From NCBI RefSeq assembly GCF_022539315.1, contig NC_066315.1:46357174-46421173 (forward strand): 64,000 nt of DNA, in the 5' to 3' direction. Positions 61,471 through 64,000 of the stretch are shown here, piece after piece. The number at the start of each line of letters is the position of its first letter. Positions within the stretch are counted from its first letter, which is position 1. This stretch comes from Serinus canaria. Lineage: Eukaryota; Chordata; Aves; Passeriformes; Fringillidae. Under the pieces are notes generated by a model. The model searched no databases. It was not told the origin of the DNA and was given only the letters and a program-made list of their open reading frames with translations. The translations under genes and the position numbers were made by a program.

Positions 61471-64000
61471 ACAGTTACTATCTAACAAGTTAGAAGTGTG
61501 TGTGTAAAAATTACATGAGGAGTCCAGAGTTTGCCTCAGATGCAATAATGGCCTCATTCTCTAGAGTGATAACGTGACTGATTACCCTTCCTTGCTTCCT
61601 CTTAGAAAGAAGGGAGGAAAAAGAAAAGGAGAGAATAGTAATACATCTCCTGTTTCTAATGCTGATAGAAATCCAAAGGGATTTGAGCCAACTCAGAGTG
61701 CTCTTTGAAACCAGCAGTAAAATTAATTAAGAAAGTTTGAGAGGGCTATGGATAGGAGGGATAATACAGAGAAGATTTCATTTAGCTTTGAAGAGGAGCC
61801 CTTCCTAAGCAAGTGTTTCACATTTGGGTAGAGGATGAAATTACTAAATCATCCCTTTATTTTGGTTGCACCCGATTGTTTGAAACAAGTGAGTTGAGGG
61901 GGAAGATCTCACATGCAAATTGTAGTGCTGTTATCTAGAGTGATGGATTGTCATCTGTGTCTACACTTTAATGACAATTTTCTTGCTTCTGGTCCATACA
62001 CTTACTTAAATGACATGGAAAGAATAGACAGTATTTTGAGGGGTGCTCCTGGTAGGAATTTCCCTTCATCCTTATTTTGCTGTTTCTACTTCCTGTATGT
62101 GTACGGAATGAGATTTGTCATGCCTGTGCATGACAAATAAAGAGCCCTGTGCTGCCTCTCCTAAGACACTTCTCTTGCTTATGCTGCCTCGAGAACACCT
62201 GGGACACAGTGGGCATCTTTCCTTGAAAACAGAGTAGATTTCAAAATAGATTTTGGATTGTTTTTCTCTTTGCATAGGTCTTAATTAGTGCTGGGGCAGA
62301 CAGTTTGTGCTTACAAGTTACCATCTGAACAACCTAACTGCATGATTTTTTACTGAGGTCTTGAGAGAAAGGAAAGTCTCAAAGTTGAAAATGACCTTTT
62401 TGTCTAATCCTGTTTTCTCAATACTAACCAGGGCTAGCAAGTGTACAGGATTTGGCAGAGCTGTGCTCACGCTTGCAAAAAGTTCAAACTGACCCTTTTT
62501 CTGCAATCTGAAAATGCTTGAGAGAAAAAACATTTTCTCCTAAAGAAATAATAAAAATATTGTGAAAATAAAGTCCCTACAGAGTCTTTGAACCACAAAC
62601 AAAATGGTGTTGCCAATCAGACTCCCCTGGAGTTACTGAAAAAATACAAGCTTAATGTCAGTCAGAATGACTTTTCTTTTACATTATATGCATGATCAAT
62701 CCTAATAATTAAGAGTTCAGGGATATTAAGTGTAGCCAATGGAAAAAGTGCTTGTCACCCACACAAAATAGCAAAATAGAAAGCCATTAGCAAAGGCTGC
62801 TGTAGAATCAGTTTAATTTGGACACAGAATTGCAGAGACCTCATGCAGACCTCACTTGGCAACTCTTAGTTTCTTCAGTCTTCTGTTTCTATCATTGCTA
62901 TTTTTAGCCCCATCTGTAAAAATATGTTTTTGCCAAGAAGCAAAAGCAGGATAAATTGCAGAAAGCTTGTAAGCAAACAAAGAGATCACAAAGCTTACAG
63001 GACAGTCACAGTTACAGTTCTGTTAAGCTGTTTCCCATTTGTTCCCTGGCTTTGTGTTACCTATTTTGATAATAAGACTGCCCAGGCAAGAACTTGGTCT
63101 TTAAGCTTCTTTGCTTATGCTTAAAGCCTGAAGCACATTGTTTGTACCTATGTAAATAAATTATTTACTCTTACAGGAGAAGCTCTGCACTGCCCCACTC
63201 CAAGAACAACTGGGAATATTTTGTTAAGTAATTTAGTGATAGCGCTTTGTACAAAGTGCCCCTGTAGTGGATATGGGCAGCCTCAAGTTTTCAGCTCATG
63301 GTTTGCTCTTTCTGAGATGTATTGCCTCGGCACACTGCCATGCTGAGAGGTCATTGTGGCCTGCAGGCAAGCCAGAAGCGATGTCTCATCTCTAGCCAGC
63401 TCACATTGTTGAAATATAGAGATTTGTCAGCACCTTTCTCTGCAACCATGCTGGAGAGGTTTTACTGTCACTGAAATGTTTAGGATAATAACCTGAGCGT
63501 CGGTTGAATTAAAAATATCTGGCTGTGGAGAGCAGCTACCAGTTAGGGTAGGACAGCTTTTGGTTATTGAACAGAGACATTTTTTTGTGCAGTTGAATAG
63601 AACACCTGGCTGCTTGCTTGCTGTTGTGCCAGGAAGGTATGGATCTTCAGTGGCATGTCTGCAAGTGCTATGAGAATGTCTTGGATAGTCACTGGCGATG
63701 ATGTGGCACAAGTTAGTGACATGTAGGTGGATTTTGCCCAGGGGGACTTTTCAGCCAGCGTGGTCCATTCTTGCAGCAGCTTTAATTTGTTCCAACTGGT
63801 CACTAATTGTAAGATGGTTTATCTTGAGTTGCTGACGGTTAGCAGACGCCTTCTAATTGCTGTTTGTTCATGTGTCTGTTCATGGTTTGATTGTACAGAA
63901 TTATCCTTGAGTGATGTTTTCTATTGGAATGCATTTCTGTGGGAGGCAATGTGAGTACTGCAGAGCTCTTCTGTGGTGTAGGAAGTGTTCTCTGTGTGTT

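Larger units (their letters stand above)
42577..64000 (+). other. BMPER: BMPER intron 6 (partial, over 21.4 kb)
   Basis: The intron opens with GTAAGT and has no recognisable acceptor plus VWC exon before the window ends. It contains a CR1, a tRNA-derived SINE, two CpG-rich clusters, a CT tract, a GC-rich minisatellite and three notable inverted repeats, all listed separately. Between them lies unique AT-rich DNA in which I see no gene. A relatively CpG-containing, non-repetitive stretch at 45340-45720 could be regulatory. Confidence 0.85.

Noticed and set aside
42577..64000. BMPER exon 7 (GGRTQC... second half of VWC3)
   Set aside because: I searched for the expected motif and a CC-P-K-C ending in all frames of the + strand and found none. 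It must lie downstream.

Overview
The window looks like part of a bird nuclear genome, most likely a passerine. The dispersed repeats I can recognise are 3' ends of CR1 LINEs in both orientations, plus one tRNA-Ile-headed SINE with a CR1-like tail. That SINE architecture is known from passerines. I see no Alu, B1/B2 or L1. The GC-rich promoter is interrupted by a 500-N assembly gap, as is common in avian assemblies.

The only gene I can support is BMPER (BMP-binding endothelial regulator, crossveinless-2), on the + strand. Its first six coding exons lie at 3762-3876, 4697-4782, 27985-28084, 39662-39744, 41237-41327 and 42494-42576. They total 558 nt, exactly 186 codons, with compatible intron phases (1,0,1,0,1,0) and GT/AG borders throughout. 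They encode a signal peptide, a complete 10-cysteine VWC1 domain, an 8-cysteine VWC2 and the first half of VWC3. The remaining VWC domains, the von Willebrand D domain and the TIL region must lie beyond position 64000.

Layout: 1-2691 is 5' flank with no gene seen. 2692-3191 is an assembly gap inside the promoter. 3192-3990 is a CpG-rich promoter and first exon. Introns 1 to 5 are 0.8, 23.2, 11.6, 1.5 and 1.2 kb, and intron 6 runs from 42577 to the end of the window (over 21.4 kb). The introns hold CR1 fragments, a SINE, several microsatellites and T-tracts, a 66-bp GAAATTTC tandem array, and two intronic CpG clusters (46060-46215 and 54820-55240). The larger cluster carries two convergent CTCF-like motifs and a GC-rich minisatellite. 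Intron 6 also holds a striking 28-bp-stem hairpin at 60551-60610.

No prokaryotic-type system, CRISPR array, rRNA, functional tRNA or obvious ERV was found. Most open frames in the introns look like chance. A few minus-strand frames with protein-like composition are listed as weak leads. The best hunting targets are the 60.55 kb hairpin, the intronic CpG island with paired CTCF-like motifs, and the competing in-frame splice donors at the end of exon 3.
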